Positions 1 to 9,126 are shown, counted from the stretch's first letter. The stretch is 64,000 nt of DNA from Cognaticolwellia beringensis (GCF_002076895.1 NZ_CP020465.1:3596001-3660000); one strand, 5' to 3'. Numbers and translations are program-made. The notes: generated by a model not told the origin, from the sequence alone.

Positions 1-52
1 GGTGGTGATTACTTTGCCTAAGTCTACTAAATCGGCTTCTATCAATGAGTAA
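1..52 (+). other. possible 3' tail of an upstream gene
   Basis: The first bases could end a gene that starts before the window. Frame 1 reads GGDYFA and stops at 19-21. Frame 2 stays open to a stop at 50-52 and would end in KSTKSASINE, overlapping the next start codon as ATGAGTAA. FTR1-type iron operons often carry a P19/Tpd-like periplasmic protein upstream, and a GG-aromatic ending would suit that, but the piece is far too short to decide. Either frame may be chance. Confidence 0.25.
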
Positions 53-419
53 ATATACTCACTTACATGGTTTATTGGGCATAATGTTGTTTTTTGTGTC
101 TCATAATACTTGGTCTAAAACACAAGAATTTCACTTAACCTTAGAAAACCATGTTTTTATCCCTTCAGAATTAAAAATTCCAAAAAATGAGAAAGTTAAA
201 CTGATAATTCATAATAAAGACAATACGGCTGAGGAATTCGATAGTTTTGATTTAAATAGAGAAAAAGTCTTATTTCCTAATAAAAAAACGACCATTTTTA
301 TTGGTCCTCTTTCCTCAGGTAAATACGAATATTTTGGTGAATATAATCCCAACTCTGCAAGGGGTGTTATCATTGTTGAGGTGACCAATGTTAATTATTA
401 TCGTTATTTTGTTCATTAA
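45..419 (+). CDS. cupredoxin-like periplasmic protein of an FTR1-type iron operon
   Basis: A 124-residue exported protein. Residues 1-24 form a signal peptide with a hydrophobic core (GLLGIMLFFVS). The rest resembles the cupredoxin_1 beta-sandwich found beside FTR1 iron permeases, in particular the segments EEFDSFDLNREKV and KYEYFGEYNP. Family relatives usually have a His in the Y-x-F-G-x-x-H segment; here it is Asn, and no Cys-His-Met copper set is visible, so classical blue-copper binding is unlikely. The likely role, from context, is handling iron or copper in the periplasm for the permease encoded next, whose gene overlaps this one by 32 bp. No good Shine-Dalgarno sequence precedes the start, which would fit coupling to an upstream gene. 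Confidence is moderate for the fold and low for the exact role. Confidence 0.6.
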   Translation: MSKYTHLHGLLGIMLFFVSHNTWSKTQEFHLTLENHVFIPSELKIPKNEKVKLIIHNKDNTAEEFDSFDLNREKVLFPNKKTTIFIGPLSSGKYEYFGEYNPNSARGVIIVEVTNVNYYRYFVH

Positions 420-1194
420 AGACTTGTTGCCTATTTTTATTTTGCTTTGTTTAATTAGCACGAGTATCGCACCTAATATTGTATCTACTCATAGGTTAAT
501 TATCACCTTAACGATGAGTTTTATCGGTATTTTTACAACGTTCAATTTTTTACCAAATATGAGTGAATTATTTGATGGCGTAGGGATAGAAATAATACAA
601 ACAACTGAGTTGTTAACCACATATTTTTGCTTGTTATATGGTAGCTCTTATCTAGTAACTCAAAAAAAATTAAGTACATTGCAAAGTAACTTGATCATCA
701 TTGCAATTGTATTATTTAATGTAATTAATGCCAGTCAATTCATTGTTTTCCTCGATAGCTATTTGGCTAACAGTGAATCTATTCGAAATATAATTGTAGG
801 TTTGGCTATCGGTTTTGGGATCTGCTTAAGTTTTAGTGCTTTATTATATTTTTCAATTAATTGGCTTGTAAAAAAAGAATCTTATTATTTTATTTACTTT
901 ATTTGGGCTTTATTTTTATCTGGGTATGTCAGCCAGATAATTAACTTGTTACAGCAAGTGGATATAATTCAAAGCAGCGGAGCGCTTTGGGATAGCTCTA
1001 ATATTGTCAAAGATAGCTCTGAATATGGTCACCTGTTACACACTCTTTTTGGGTATGAGGCTAGCCCTTCACACGAGTTAATTCTTTTCTATGTGACAAG
1101 CTTACTTATATGTTTAGTCTATTTTGTTATAATTTCATCATTAAAGCGTCAACGTACAATTGATGGTACTGAGGAGAAATCACATGTGCTCTAG
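388..1194 (+). CDS. FTR1-family-like permease lacking REXXE motifs
   Basis: A 268-residue integral membrane protein with about seven hydrophobic helices. The C-terminal part (ALWDSSNIVKDSSEYG, then LLHTLFGYEASPSHELILFY) has the conserved end of bacterial FTR1/EfeU iron permeases: an L-W-D-S-S segment, G-x-L-L-H-T-L-x-G-Y and P-S. Known FTR1 proteins bind iron through two REXXE motifs in helices 1 and 4. Here helix 1 reads KDLLP and the helix 4 position has no Arg-Glu pair, so the transport site is altered or lost. GAGG lies 7 bases before the ATG. The start overlaps the cupredoxin gene and the 3' end overlaps the next gene by 11 bp, so the three are translationally coupled. It may be an iron permease variant, an accessory subunit or a degenerate copy. 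Confidence 0.6.
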   Translation: MLIIIVILFIKDLLPIFILLCLISTSIAPNIVSTHRLIITLTMSFIGIFTTFNFLPNMSELFDGVGIEIIQTTELLTTYFCLLYGSSYLVTQKKLSTLQSNLIIIAIVLFNVINASQFIVFLDSYLANSESIRNIIVGLAIGFGICLSFSALLYFSINWLVKKESYYFIYFIWALFLSGYVSQIINLLQQVDIIQSSGALWDSSNIVKDSSEYGHLLHTLFGYEASPSHELILFYVTSLLICLVYFVIISSLKRQRTIDGTEEKSHVL

Positions 1195-1879
1195 GGTACT
1201 GTTTATTGTATTAGTTATTTTCTCAACTAATGTGTTAGCGGATGGTATGGTTGTTGACAAAGTTTATCACCCCTATGTTTTGCCTAATGAACGAGAGTTT
1301 GAATGGAGATTAATGTCGAGGCAAACAGATGATAATAGTTTAATTGGTCAGCGTATCGCTTATGGTCAGTCGATAAATGAAACGGTTATGGTTGAAGGCT
1401 ATTTAATTGGAGAAAAAACAGCGACTGAAGACTTTGGTTTACAAGCATATGAATTAGAAGTGCGTTGGATGATGACCGAACAAGGTGAATACTGGGCAGA
1501 CTGGGGAATGCTATTTGAAGTTGAAAAGCAGCATGGTAGTAATGACTGGGAAGTAACTTCAGGCATTATATTCGAGAAAGAATTCGGTCGTACTAGTCTT
1601 ACCGTGAACCTGTTTGGTATTTATGAATGGGGAGAAAACTTGCAAGATGAGTTTGAAACAGAGTTCAGACTTAAATATCGTTACCGCTGGTTACCTCAAG
1701 TACAACCCGCAATTGAGCTATATACCGGAGAAGGTTATTTTGGTATCGGCCCTGCTGTTATGGGGATTCAGCGTTTTGATGGTCAAAAGCAGCTTAAATG
1801 GGAAGCTGGATTCATCACTGAGCTATCAAGTTATGGTAAAGATCATAGTTTAAGAATTTCTTTGGAATATGAGTTTTAA
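1184..1879 (+). CDS. exported beta-barrel-like protein, function unknown
   Basis: The ATG at 1184 is chosen because GAGGAG lies 7 bases upstream (1171-1176) and the product begins with a clean signal peptide (MCSRVLFIVLVIFSTNVLA, cleaved before DGMVV). The mature part is about 210 residues, made of alternating polar and aromatic stretches, and ends in YEF; a terminal Phe is typical of outer-membrane beta-barrels. I do not recognise a named family. It is the third gene of the coupled cupredoxin-FTR1-like operon, so a role in the outer-membrane step of metal handling is reasonable but inferred. There are no Cys pairs or His clusters that would suggest an enzyme. A start at 1160 would add eight residues and spoil the signal peptide. 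Confidence 0.55.
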   Translation: MCSRVLFIVLVIFSTNVLADGMVVDKVYHPYVLPNEREFEWRLMSRQTDDNSLIGQRIAYGQSINETVMVEGYLIGEKTATEDFGLQAYELEVRWMMTEQGEYWADWGMLFEVEKQHGSNDWEVTSGIIFEKEFGRTSLTVNLFGIYEWGENLQDEFETEFRLKYRYRWLPQVQPAIELYTGEGYFGIGPAVMGIQRFDGQKQLKWEAGFITELSSYGKDHSLRISLEYEF

Positions 1880-2049
1880 TTTAATGGTATTTCACTGATT
1901 ATTAGCTTTGATTTACTAGGGGTCATTGCTCGTTAAATAGGGCATATGAGTTAAAAGGGATGATTCTAGGCAATTGTCTCATGATTTTATGTTTTAAAAA
2001 CAATAGTGTAATTACAACAATTTATATTAATTTATATTTTGGAATAATT

Positions 2050-2226
2050 ATGAGTGATCACTATTCTCATCCGATATACGCAAAATTTATTCATTTAGGA
2101 ATGGCATCTTTTGGTATCTTTGCTTTCCTTACAAGTGAATTTTCAGACGATGGCATTACATCAAATGGCTACTTATTACATAGCTATTTAGGTGTAGTGG
2201 CAGAGTTAATTTGGCCACCTAACTAG
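2050..2226 (+). pseudogene. truncated cytochrome b561-type protein
   Basis: From the ATG at 2050 the frame encodes 58 residues: MSDHYSHPIYAKFIHLGMAS, then one membrane segment and a YLLHSYLG motif. This matches the N-terminus of small cytochrome b561/b6-type membrane proteins, which bind heme between helices and run to about 150-200 residues. Here the frame changes character at GVVAELIWPPN and stops, and no later segment continues the family in another frame. It therefore looks like a decayed remnant, with the following kilobase also non-coding. It lies 170 bp after the FTR1-like operon and may once have supplied its electrons. The assignment rests on about 45 residues. Confidence 0.4.
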
Positions 2227-3223
2227 AGGTTTATTATGCACCTCATCAAACTTTAGGTGACATCAACTCAAAAAACTCTTTGATTTAGTGATTCAAATAT
2301 TCGTTCATGACTGTCTATTAGATTGAATATAAAAGATTACAATTAATGTCGGCTTTGAGGCTTAAACCCGTCTCACAGCCGAGCAGAAAACCTAGGCTAA
2401 TATTGCCCTAAATATGTTCTTGAATGTACAAAAGCTAATGTCGGCTTTTGGCTAAAAGAAGTCACAAGGTTATTTTCGATGCTAATGACCGCTTTGGTGG
2501 CATTTTTGCCAGTCAGGTTATTCGATTAATTGGTAATATTTATAGTCTAACCTTGCGTATTTATATTTGTGGGGAATGTCCGTATCAAAGTGAACATAAA
2601 CCATAGATGGCTTGACCAGTGAACTAGCTCCGCTTTGTGGCAATTACAGTCTGTAAATCTACTATCCTAATGACCGATTTGTCGGAGTTACTTGCCGTTT
2701 TAGTATAAAAATTCAATGAACGTTTTATTGGGATTTTCGACGGTCAGTTTAGATTTAATAAAATGATATTTACTCAGAGTATGTGTGTTTTTGCACGTAC
2801 TCATGACCTTTAAGGTAAAATGTTTAATATGGCCAATGACTTTAGCATGCCAAAGCTGCGCAAAATGTAATTGCACCTCATGACTATAATGTCGGGCTAA
2901 CGACAAAGATGTTTAAGTTGGATTGAGTATGTAGAAGTCTTAGTAAACCCCAAAAATATGCATTGAATTAAAAAGTTTATATAGTGCATTGCTCATATAA
3001 GGCTTTAATAAGTGTACTCCACCTTAGAAACCCCCTTAACTAACCACATACTTACATGTAGGTGAATCAGCACCTTTAATTATGCTTATATGTAGGTGTA
3101 ACAGTGCCTTTAACCATGTTGGCTGTAATTTTCTTGTCAATTTCAAAAATAAAAATTCTCAACCTGCCTCGAATTCTCAACTTAAGTGGCACTCGCCACA
3201 TTAAAACCTGTGCTTTATTGCGC
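2227..3223. other. about 1 kb of non-coding, apparently decayed DNA
   Basis: No convincing gene is present on either strand. The stretch carries five copies of a short motif close to AATGTCGGCTTT or AATGACCGCTTT, at 2344, 2437, 2483, 2669 and 2888, all on the + strand. A 68-codon open frame on the minus strand at 2700-2906 has no ribosome site, odd composition and no recognisable motif, so I do not call it. The region probably contains remains of lost genes or old repeat elements. Confidence 0.5.
3051..3118. repeat. two abutting 34-bp imperfect repeats
   Basis: Units at 3051-3084 and 3085-3118 are directly adjacent and match at 27 of 34 positions. Each contains a small dyad: AGGTG-CACCT in the first, and AGGTG-TGCCT in the second, which still pairs as RNA through G-U. 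They lie 170-240 bp upstream of fadR. Role unknown. Confidence 0.6.
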
Positions 3224-3251
3224 TTGTGTCAATTGATTGTTCTGGTACAAT
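3224..3251 (+). promoter_or_regulatory. candidate fadR promoter
   Basis: A -35-like TTGTGT (3224-3229), a 16-bp spacer and a -10 TACAAT (3246-3251) with an extended TGG before the -10. It ends 40 bp before the chosen fadR start. It is the best sigma-70-like match in the region. Confidence 0.45.
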
Positions 3252-3256
3252 CAGTT
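3240..3256. promoter_or_regulatory. candidate FadR operator over the -10 box
   Basis: The 17-mer TTCTGGTACAATCAGTT matches the known FadR site AACTGGTCCGACCAGTT at 12 of 17 positions, including CTGGT on the left and CAGTT on the right. It covers the proposed -10 box of fadR, so it would fit negative autoregulation. This is inference from one site only. Confidence 0.35.
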
Positions 3257-3291
3257 TCAATTACAGTTTACTCTAAGTGATGTGGAGCCCC

Positions 3292-4002
3292 ATGGTTATA
3301 AAAGCGCACAGTCCAGCAGGATTTGCCGAACAATATATTGTTGAATCTATTTGGAATGGTGGTTTTCCACCGGGTACTATTTTACCCGCTGAACGTGAAT
3401 TATCGGAACTTATCGGCGTCACAAGAACGACATTAAGAGAAGTGTTACAACGGTTAGCGCGCGATGGTTGGCTAACGATAAAACATGGTAAGCCGACAAA
3501 AGTTAATAACTTTTGGGAAACATCTAGCCTTAATATTCTTGAAACATTAGCACAGCTTGATCAAGAAGGTATTCCTGACTTAGTCGAAAATTTACTGTCG
3601 GCGCGAACTAATATTAGTGCAATATATGTTCGTGGTGCGATAAAAAATAACCCGGAAAAAACTATCGAATTATTGTCTGCAATTGCTGATGTTGAAGATA
3701 ATGGTGAAGCTTTTGCTGAGTTTGATTATCAACTTAATAAAGAGCTAGTTGTTGCTTCAGAGAACTCTATTTACTTATTGATTCTTAACGGTTTTAGAGG
3801 TTTGTATTCGCGTTTAGGTAGTTTGTATTTTGCTCATCCTCGTGGTCGTGAAATAACACGTACATTTTATAAGAACCTTATTGAGTTGGCTAAAACGGGT
3901 CAATTTGACGAGTCAGTTTATGAAGTTAGAAGGTACGGTGTTGAATCTGGAAAACTTTGGATCGAGCTGAAAGACGAAGTGTTAAAAGAGCTTGCTGAAT
4001 AA
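3292..4002 (+). CDS. fadR: fatty acid metabolism regulator FadR
   Basis: A 236-residue GntR-family regulator. The N-terminal winged helix (residues 1-75) contains [20 protein letters not shown] and [20 protein letters not shown], almost diagnostic for FadR. The C-terminal helical domain binds acyl-CoA in the known family, releasing DNA so that beta-oxidation genes turn on and fabA/fabB activation falls. The length is close to E. coli FadR (239). I place the start at the ATG at 3292 because the product then begins [16 protein letters not shown] like its homologues, although GGAG is only 4 bases away; GTG at 3277 or ATG at 3280 are alternatives that add up to five residues. A hairpin terminator follows, and the gene is convergent with spoVR. 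Confidence 0.95.
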   Translation: MVIKAHSPAGFAEQYIVESIWNGGFPPGTILPAERELSELIGVTRTTLREVLQRLARDGWLTIKHGKPTKVNNFWETSSLNILETLAQLDQEGIPDLVENLLSARTNISAIYVRGAIKNNPEKTIELLSAIADVEDNGEAFAEFDYQLNKELVVASENSIYLLILNGFRGLYSRLGSLYFAHPRGREITRTFYKNLIELAKTGQFDESVYEVRRYGVESGKLWIELKDEVLKELAE

Positions 4003-4040
4003 GCTAATAACCAAACGTTAAATCAATAATTACGCAAGAA

Positions 4041-4065
4041 AGGCAACTAGACAGTTGCCTTTTTT
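4041..4065 (+). terminator. rho-independent terminator of fadR
   Basis: Stem AGGCAACT (4041-4048), loop AGAC, perfect return arm AGTTGCCT (4053-4060), then six T including the last stem base. It sits between the convergent fadR and spoVR; in the other direction the run of T is poor, so it mainly serves fadR. Confidence 0.85.
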
Positions 4066-4070
4066 ATTGC

Positions 4071-5573
4071 CTATTCATCGGGTTGTGGGCATTGTGCAAT
4101 AATTTCGTCTACGCCTTGTTCATTTTCTTGTAATAGTTTTACATCAAATTTCCAAAGGTAATATAAGTGCTTTAATACTTCATCTTTTGAGTCTGCAAGC
4201 GATACATTTTGATGCGGAATATAGCGCAAAGTTAATGAGCGATCGCCGCTAATATCAGCATTAGTAATTTGAATGTTCGCTTCTAAATTACTTAAGTTGT
4301 ATTGATCAGATAACATAGTGCGTATTTTTTGGTAGCCACTTTGATTATGAATAGCACCAACCTCAATATAGCTTTTATCGCTGTCATCGTGTAAATGAAA
4401 TAGTTTAAAATCTCGCATTAACTTAGGCGATAAATACTGACTTATAAAGCTTTCGTCTTTAAAGTTTTCCATGGCAAAATGTACGGTATCTAGCCAATTA
4501 CTGCCTGCTATGTCTGGAAACCATTGCTTGTCCTCTTCGCTTGGTTTTTCGCATATTCGTCTAATATCTATAAACATATTAAAACCTAGTGCGTAGGGAT
4601 TTATGCCAGAATAGTAAGGGCTGTTATAGTCAACTTGTGCGACAACATTAGTATGATTATGTAAAAACTCTAACATGAATTTATCAGTCACTAAGCCTTC
4701 ATCGTATAGGTGATTTAGAATGGTGTAGTGCCAAAAACAAGCCCAACCTTCATTCATCACTTGTGTTTGCTTTTGAGGGTAAAAATATTGTGATACTTTC
4801 CTTACAATACGCACTAACTCTCGTTGCCAAGGTTTTAAAAGTGGAGCATTTTTTTCGATAAAATAGAGAATATTTTCTTGTGGTTCGCTCGGAAATACCG
4901 CTTTAGATTTTTTACTGTCAGTTTCATTATCTGCAGTCGTTTTCCAAAGCATATTTACTTGTGACTGTAAGTAAGATTCACGTTCTTTTTGGCGTTTTAA
5001 TTCTGCTTCTAATGATATTTTTTGTGGTCGTTTATAGCGATCAACTCCATGGTTCATTAGCGCATGACACGCGTCGAGGCAAGCTTCAACTTCGTCAATG
5101 CCATGTTTATGTTCGCAGTCAGCAATGTATTTTTTGGCGAAGACCAAGTAATCAATAATTGAACTAGCATCGGTCCACGACTTAAATAAATAATTACCTT
5201 TGAAAAATGAATTATGGCCATAGCAAGCGTGTGCCATAACAAGTGCTTGCATAGCCATGGAGTTTTCTTCCATTAAATATGAAATACAGGGGTCTGAGTT
5301 AATAACAATTTCATAGGCTAAGCCCATTTGCCCGCGCTTATAGGTTTGCTCTGTTTGAATGAACTTTTTACCAAAGGTCCAATGGTTGTAGCCAATGGGC
5401 ATACCGACACTAGCGTAGGCGTCCATCATTTGCTCGGCAGTGATCACTTCAATTTGGTTAGTGTAGGTATCTAAACGATAATGTTGTGCAACACGCTCAA
5501 TTTCACTTTGATATTGTTCGAGCTTAGGAAATGTCCAGTCACTGCTATCGTCGAGTGGTTTTCGCTTAGTCAT
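4071..5573 (-). CDS. spoVR: SpoVR family protein (YcgB-like)
   Basis: A 500-residue protein close in size to E. coli YcgB (510). It starts MTKRKPLDDSSDWTFPKLEQ and holds the SpoVR-family blocks GYNHWTFGKKFIQTEQTYKR, MAHACYGHNSFFKGN and NEGWACFWHYTILN, with conserved His, Cys and Trp residues. In Bacillus SpoVR is linked to spore cortex formation; in proteobacteria the protein is soluble, and its biochemical activity is not established. It is the last of three co-oriented genes, prkA, yeaH and spoVR, a set widely conserved together and linked to stress and stationary phase. AAGGAG precedes the ATG. The 295-bp gap to yeaH suggests it may also have its own promoter; that gap carries an ATACCAATT-type repeat and no gene. 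Confidence 0.92.
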   Translation of the reverse strand: MTKRKPLDDSSDWTFPKLEQYQSEIERVAQHYRLDTYTNQIEVITAEQMMDAYASVGMPIGYNHWTFGKKFIQTEQTYKRGQMGLAYEIVINSDPCISYLMEENSMAMQALVMAHACYGHNSFFKGNYLFKSWTDASSIIDYLVFAKKYIADCEHKHGIDEVEACLDACHALMNHGVDRYKRPQKISLEAELKRQKERESYLQSQVNMLWKTTADNETDSKKSKAVFPSEPQENILYFIEKNAPLLKPWQRELVRIVRKVSQYFYPQKQTQVMNEGWACFWHYTILNHLYDEGLVTDKFMLEFLHNHTNVVAQVDYNSPYYSGINPYALGFNMFIDIRRICEKPSEEDKQWFPDIAGSNWLDTVHFAMENFKDESFISQYLSPKLMRDFKLFHLHDDSDKSYIEVGAIHNQSGYQKIRTMLSDQYNLSNLEANIQITNADISGDRSLTLRYIPHQNVSLADSKDEVLKHLYYLWKFDVKLLQENEQGVDEIIAQCPQPDE

Positions 5574-5868
5574 AAAAACTCCTTATACCAATTGAAACGA
5601 ATAATCGATCATTTTAAAGTGGTGTAAATATGAAATACCTTTGTGCTTGCATGGACGTTTTAGTTATCTCGTTATTGCTTTTGCATTACGCTAGTGACTG
5701 AGACCCATAAAAGAGCATGACTCCACGGCATTTTTAAATCATTATAAGTCAATGTAAGCATTTATGATTAGTCTGAAATAATAAACATCTACTATAAATG
5801 AAATTATCTATTGCTTGAAAAAATACTCATGAATATTTAGTTTTCTTATAAGTCATCACATAACATTA

Positions 5869-7152
5869 CTAAGCGGCTTGTACACTTTTTTTCTTAAATA
5901 ACGCTCTAAATACGGGGTAAATATCTTCAATTGTTCTAATATGTTCCATTGAAAAAGCATCATTGGTATCAGCAATTTGTGAATATTGTTGCCAAAGACT
6001 TTGATGCGAGCGTTGCGTGATTTCGATGTAACTAAAGTATCTGGCTTTAGGTAATATACTTTCGCGCATTAATTTCTGACAGTGTGGCGAGTCGTCAGCC
6101 CAATTATCGCCATCGGACGCTTGAGCACCATATACATTCCATTCTCTTTCATTATAGCGCTGTTCTATAATGTCGATCATTAGCTCTAAAGCGCTCGAGG
6201 CAATGGTGCCACCAGTTTCTTGCGAATAAAAAAATTCATGCTCGTCAACTTCTTTGGCTTGGGTATGGTGGCGAATATAAACCACGTCGATGGTTTCATA
6301 GGTCCGAGTCAAAAATAGGTATAAAAGAATATAAAAGCGCTTGGCAATATCTTTAGTGGCTTGATCCATAGAGCCAGAAACATCCATTAAACAAAACATC
6401 ACAGCTTTTGACGTTGGGACAGCTTGTTTTGCATAATTGCGATAACGTAAGTCAAACGAGTCAATAAAAGGTACTTTTCTAATGCTAGCTTTAATGATTT
6501 CAATGGCTTTTATAAGCTTATTTTTAGCTCGAACGTTGTCGTGTTTATCTAGCTCTAGCAAGGCTAATTCTGCTTCGAGTACTTTAAGTTGGCGGCGTTT
6601 ATCAGCCGTCATGGCAATTCTGCGCGCTATAGAGCCTTGTAAAGATTTTACAATATCAATATTTGAAGCTGCTCCTTCCGCGCAATAACCGGAGCGTACG
6701 GTTTTATAATCAATAATTGTATCTAATTGATTTTGCTCTAAATTGGGAAGTTCTAAATCTTCAAAAAGTAAATTTAGATATTCATCCTTAGAAATAGAGA
6801 AAACAAAGTCGTCACTACCTTCACCAGAATCACTTGCGTCGCCTTGACCGCTGCCTTGACCTTGGCCTTGTTGTTGCGGTGGTCGAGCAATTTGATCGCC
6901 AGTAGTAAACTGGTCATTACCAGGGTGAACACGGTCTTTAATGCCACCGCTGCCTTGATGAAAAACAGGTTCACTTAAATCTTTTTTAGTGATGGTAATG
7001 TTTTCACCACTGGTAATATCAGTAACGCCACGTTTATTTATCGCCTCAGATACAGACTTCTTAATTTGGCTTTTATAACGCCTGATAAAACGCTGGCGGT
7101 TAACCGTACTTTTATTTTTGCTATTTAACCGCCTATCGATAAAGTTTGTCAT
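5869..7152 (-). CDS. yeaH: UPF0229/DUF444 protein YeaH with a von Willebrand A-like fold
   Basis: A 427-residue protein of the DUF444 family. It starts [20 protein letters not shown], the basic YeaH N-terminus. Residues 92-114 form a low-complexity Gln/Gly/Asp linker. From about residue 250 a vWA-like domain follows, with the metal-binding motif D-V-S-G-S (D257, S259, S261). In E. coli YeaH works with the kinase YeaG (PrkA) under nitrogen and other starvation stress; the partner relation here is inferred from gene order. It begins 40 bp after prkA with AGGAG before the ATG, so the two are almost certainly one transcript. Confidence 0.93.
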   Translation of the reverse strand: MTNFIDRRLNSKNKSTVNRQRFIRRYKSQIKKSVSEAINKRGVTDITSGENITITKKDLSEPVFHQGSGGIKDRVHPGNDQFTTGDQIARPPQQQGQGQGSGQGDASDSGEGSDDFVFSISKDEYLNLLFEDLELPNLEQNQLDTIIDYKTVRSGYCAEGAASNIDIVKSLQGSIARRIAMTADKRRQLKVLEAELALLELDKHDNVRAKNKLIKAIEIIKASIRKVPFIDSFDLRYRNYAKQAVPTSKAVMFCLMDVSGSMDQATKDIAKRFYILLYLFLTRTYETIDVVYIRHHTQAKEVDEHEFFYSQETGGTIASSALELMIDIIEQRYNEREWNVYGAQASDGDNWADDSPHCQKLMRESILPKARYFSYIEITQRSHQSLWQQYSQIADTNDAFSMEHIRTIEDIYPVFRALFKKKSVQAA

Positions 7153-7191
7153 ATATGCTCCTAACTTAGTCGTAATAGGACTAAGTACAGC

Positions 7192-9126
7192 CTAAGAAGA
7201 TTTTCTTACGCGCAAATACCATTCAGAAAGTAATCTGACTTGTTTTTTTGTATACCCCTTAGCCATCATACGTTCAACAAAGTCGTCGTGCTTTTGTTGA
7301 TCATCATTAGATGTTTTATTGTTAAATGAAATAACAGGTAATAAGTCTTCTGTGTTTGAGAACATTTTTTTCTCGATTACCGTGCGTAATTTTTCGTAGC
7401 TGGTCCATAACGGATTTGTGCCATTGTTGTTGGCTTTCGCGCGTAGGACGAAATTTACAATTTCATTTCTGAAATCTTTTGGGTTACTAATTCCTGCTGG
7501 CTTCTCTATTTTTTCTAATTCATTATTCAGTGCTTCACGGTCAAATAGTTGTCCAGTTTCAGCATCTCGGTACTCTTGATCTTGTATCCAAAAGTCAGCA
7601 TACGTAACATAGCGGTCAAAAATGTTTTGTCCATATTCAGAATAAGACTCTAAATAAGCGGTTTGAATTTCCTTGCCGATAAACTCAATAAACTGAGGCG
7701 ATAAGTAACCTTTGATAAACTCTAAATATCGCTCACTGGTTTCTTTCGGTAATTGCTCACGCTCTATTTGCTGTTCAAGTACGTAAAATAAATGCACAGG
7801 GTTTGCCGCAACTTCTAAATGATCAAAGTTGAAAACACGGGACAATATTTTAAAAGCAAAGCGTGTTGAGAGCCCTGACATGCCTTCATCGATGCCTGCG
7901 TACTCTCGGTATTCTTGATATGATTTTGCTTTTGGATCGGTATCTTTTAAGCTTTCACCGTCATACACGCGCATTTTAGAATAAATACTGGAGTTCTCTG
8001 GTTCTTTTAGGCGTGAAAGTACCGAAAATTGTGCTAAGGTTTCTAATGTATCTGGCGCACATTGTGCTGTATTTAATTCACTGTTTTCTAATAGTTTTTT
8101 ATAGATTTTAACTTCTTCCGAAACCCGCATGCAGTAGGGCACTTTAACAATATAAACACGGTCTAAAAATGCCTCATTGTTTTTATTATTTCTAAAGGTG
8201 GTCCATTCCGACTCATTGGAATGCGCCAGTAAAATACCGTTAAAGGGTAGAGCAGAAAGACCTTCGGTTGGGTTGTAATTACCTTCTTGTGTCGCGGTTA
8301 AAAGTGGGTGTAGCACTTTAATTGGCGCCTTGAACATTTCAACAAATTCCATTAAACCCTGGTTGGCACGACATAAAGCACCCGAGTAGCTATAAGCATC
8401 AGGATCATTTTGTGCGAAGTGCTCTAATTGGCGAATATCAACTTTACCAACCAACGCTGATATATCTTGGTTGTTATCATCACCGGGCTCGGTTTTAGCG
8501 ACGGCAATTTGATCAAGAATAGAAGGATAAATTTTTATCACTTCAAATTTTGCAATATCGCCCTTAAATTCGTGCAAACGTTTTGCAATCCAAGGTGACA
8601 TGATCGTACTGAGATAGCGCTCAGGAATATTATATTCTTGTTGTAATATTTTACCGTCAGCATTGGCATCAAATAAACAAAATGGATGGTCATTTACTGG
8701 GCTGCGCTTTCCGTTTGCACTAAGCACATAAATAGGCTCTTGCTGCATTAGCGCCTTTAGTTTCTCAGCTAATGATGACTTACCGCCACCTACCGGTCCC
8801 AGCAAATAGAGAATTTGTTTCTGCTCTTCCAAGCCTTGAGAAGCGTGAGTTAAATAGGCAACAATTTGTTCTATCGCTTCTTCCATGCCATAAAAATCTT
8901 TAAAGGCGGGATAACGGGCAATAACCCGATTGGAGAATATTCTACTTAAACAAGGCTCATTTGAAGTGTCTATCATTTCGGGTTCGCCAATGGCTTTTAA
9001 TAACCGTTGTGATGCACTTGCATATGCCATAGGGTCAGTACGACATAAGCTAAGGAAATCTTGAATTGAATAGCACTCTTCTTGTGCTTCGTCGTAGCGT
9101 GATTGGAAATGTTGAAATATACTCAT
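7192..9126 (-). CDS. prkA: PrkA/YeaG serine protein kinase
   Basis: A 644-residue protein, exactly the length of E. coli YeaG. It has an N-terminal AAA-like domain with Walker A GPVGGGKS (residues 110-117) and the region PFNGILLAHSNESEWTTF, followed by the PrkA C-terminal kinase-like domain. Members are cytoplasmic Ser/Thr kinases that, in enterics, help adaptation to starvation; the substrate is not visible from sequence. Start: GGAGG lies 5 bases before the ATG. It is the first gene of prkA-yeaH-spoVR, transcribed leftwards. The upstream 300 bp hold no gene; I could not identify a clear sigma-S promoter although related operons use one. Confidence 0.95.
   Translation of the reverse strand: MSIFQHFQSRYDEAQEECYSIQDFLSLCRTDPMAYASASQRLLKAIGEPEMIDTSNEPCLSRIFSNRVIARYPAFKDFYGMEEAIEQIVAYLTHASQGLEEQKQILYLLGPVGGGKSSLAEKLKALMQQEPIYVLSANGKRSPVNDHPFCLFDANADGKILQQEYNIPERYLSTIMSPWIAKRLHEFKGDIAKFEVIKIYPSILDQIAVAKTEPGDDNNQDISALVGKVDIRQLEHFAQNDPDAYSYSGALCRANQGLMEFVEMFKAPIKVLHPLLTATQEGNYNPTEGLSALPFNGILLAHSNESEWTTFRNNKNNEAFLDRVYIVKVPYCMRVSEEVKIYKKLLENSELNTAQCAPDTLETLAQFSVLSRLKEPENSSIYSKMRVYDGESLKDTDPKAKSYQEYREYAGIDEGMSGLSTRFAFKILSRVFNFDHLEVAANPVHLFYVLEQQIEREQLPKETSERYLEFIKGYLSPQFIEFIGKEIQTAYLESYSEYGQNIFDRYVTYADFWIQDQEYRDAETGQLFDREALNNELEKIEKPAGISNPKDFRNEIVNFVLRAKANNNGTNPLWTSYEKLRTVIEKKMFSNTEDLLPVISFNNKTSNDDQQKHDDFVERMMAKGYTKKQVRLLSEWYLRVRKSS

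Noticed and set aside
2700..2906. 68-codon frame on the minus strand
   Set aside because: No ribosome site, no recognisable motif, and it lies in DNA that looks decayed throughout.
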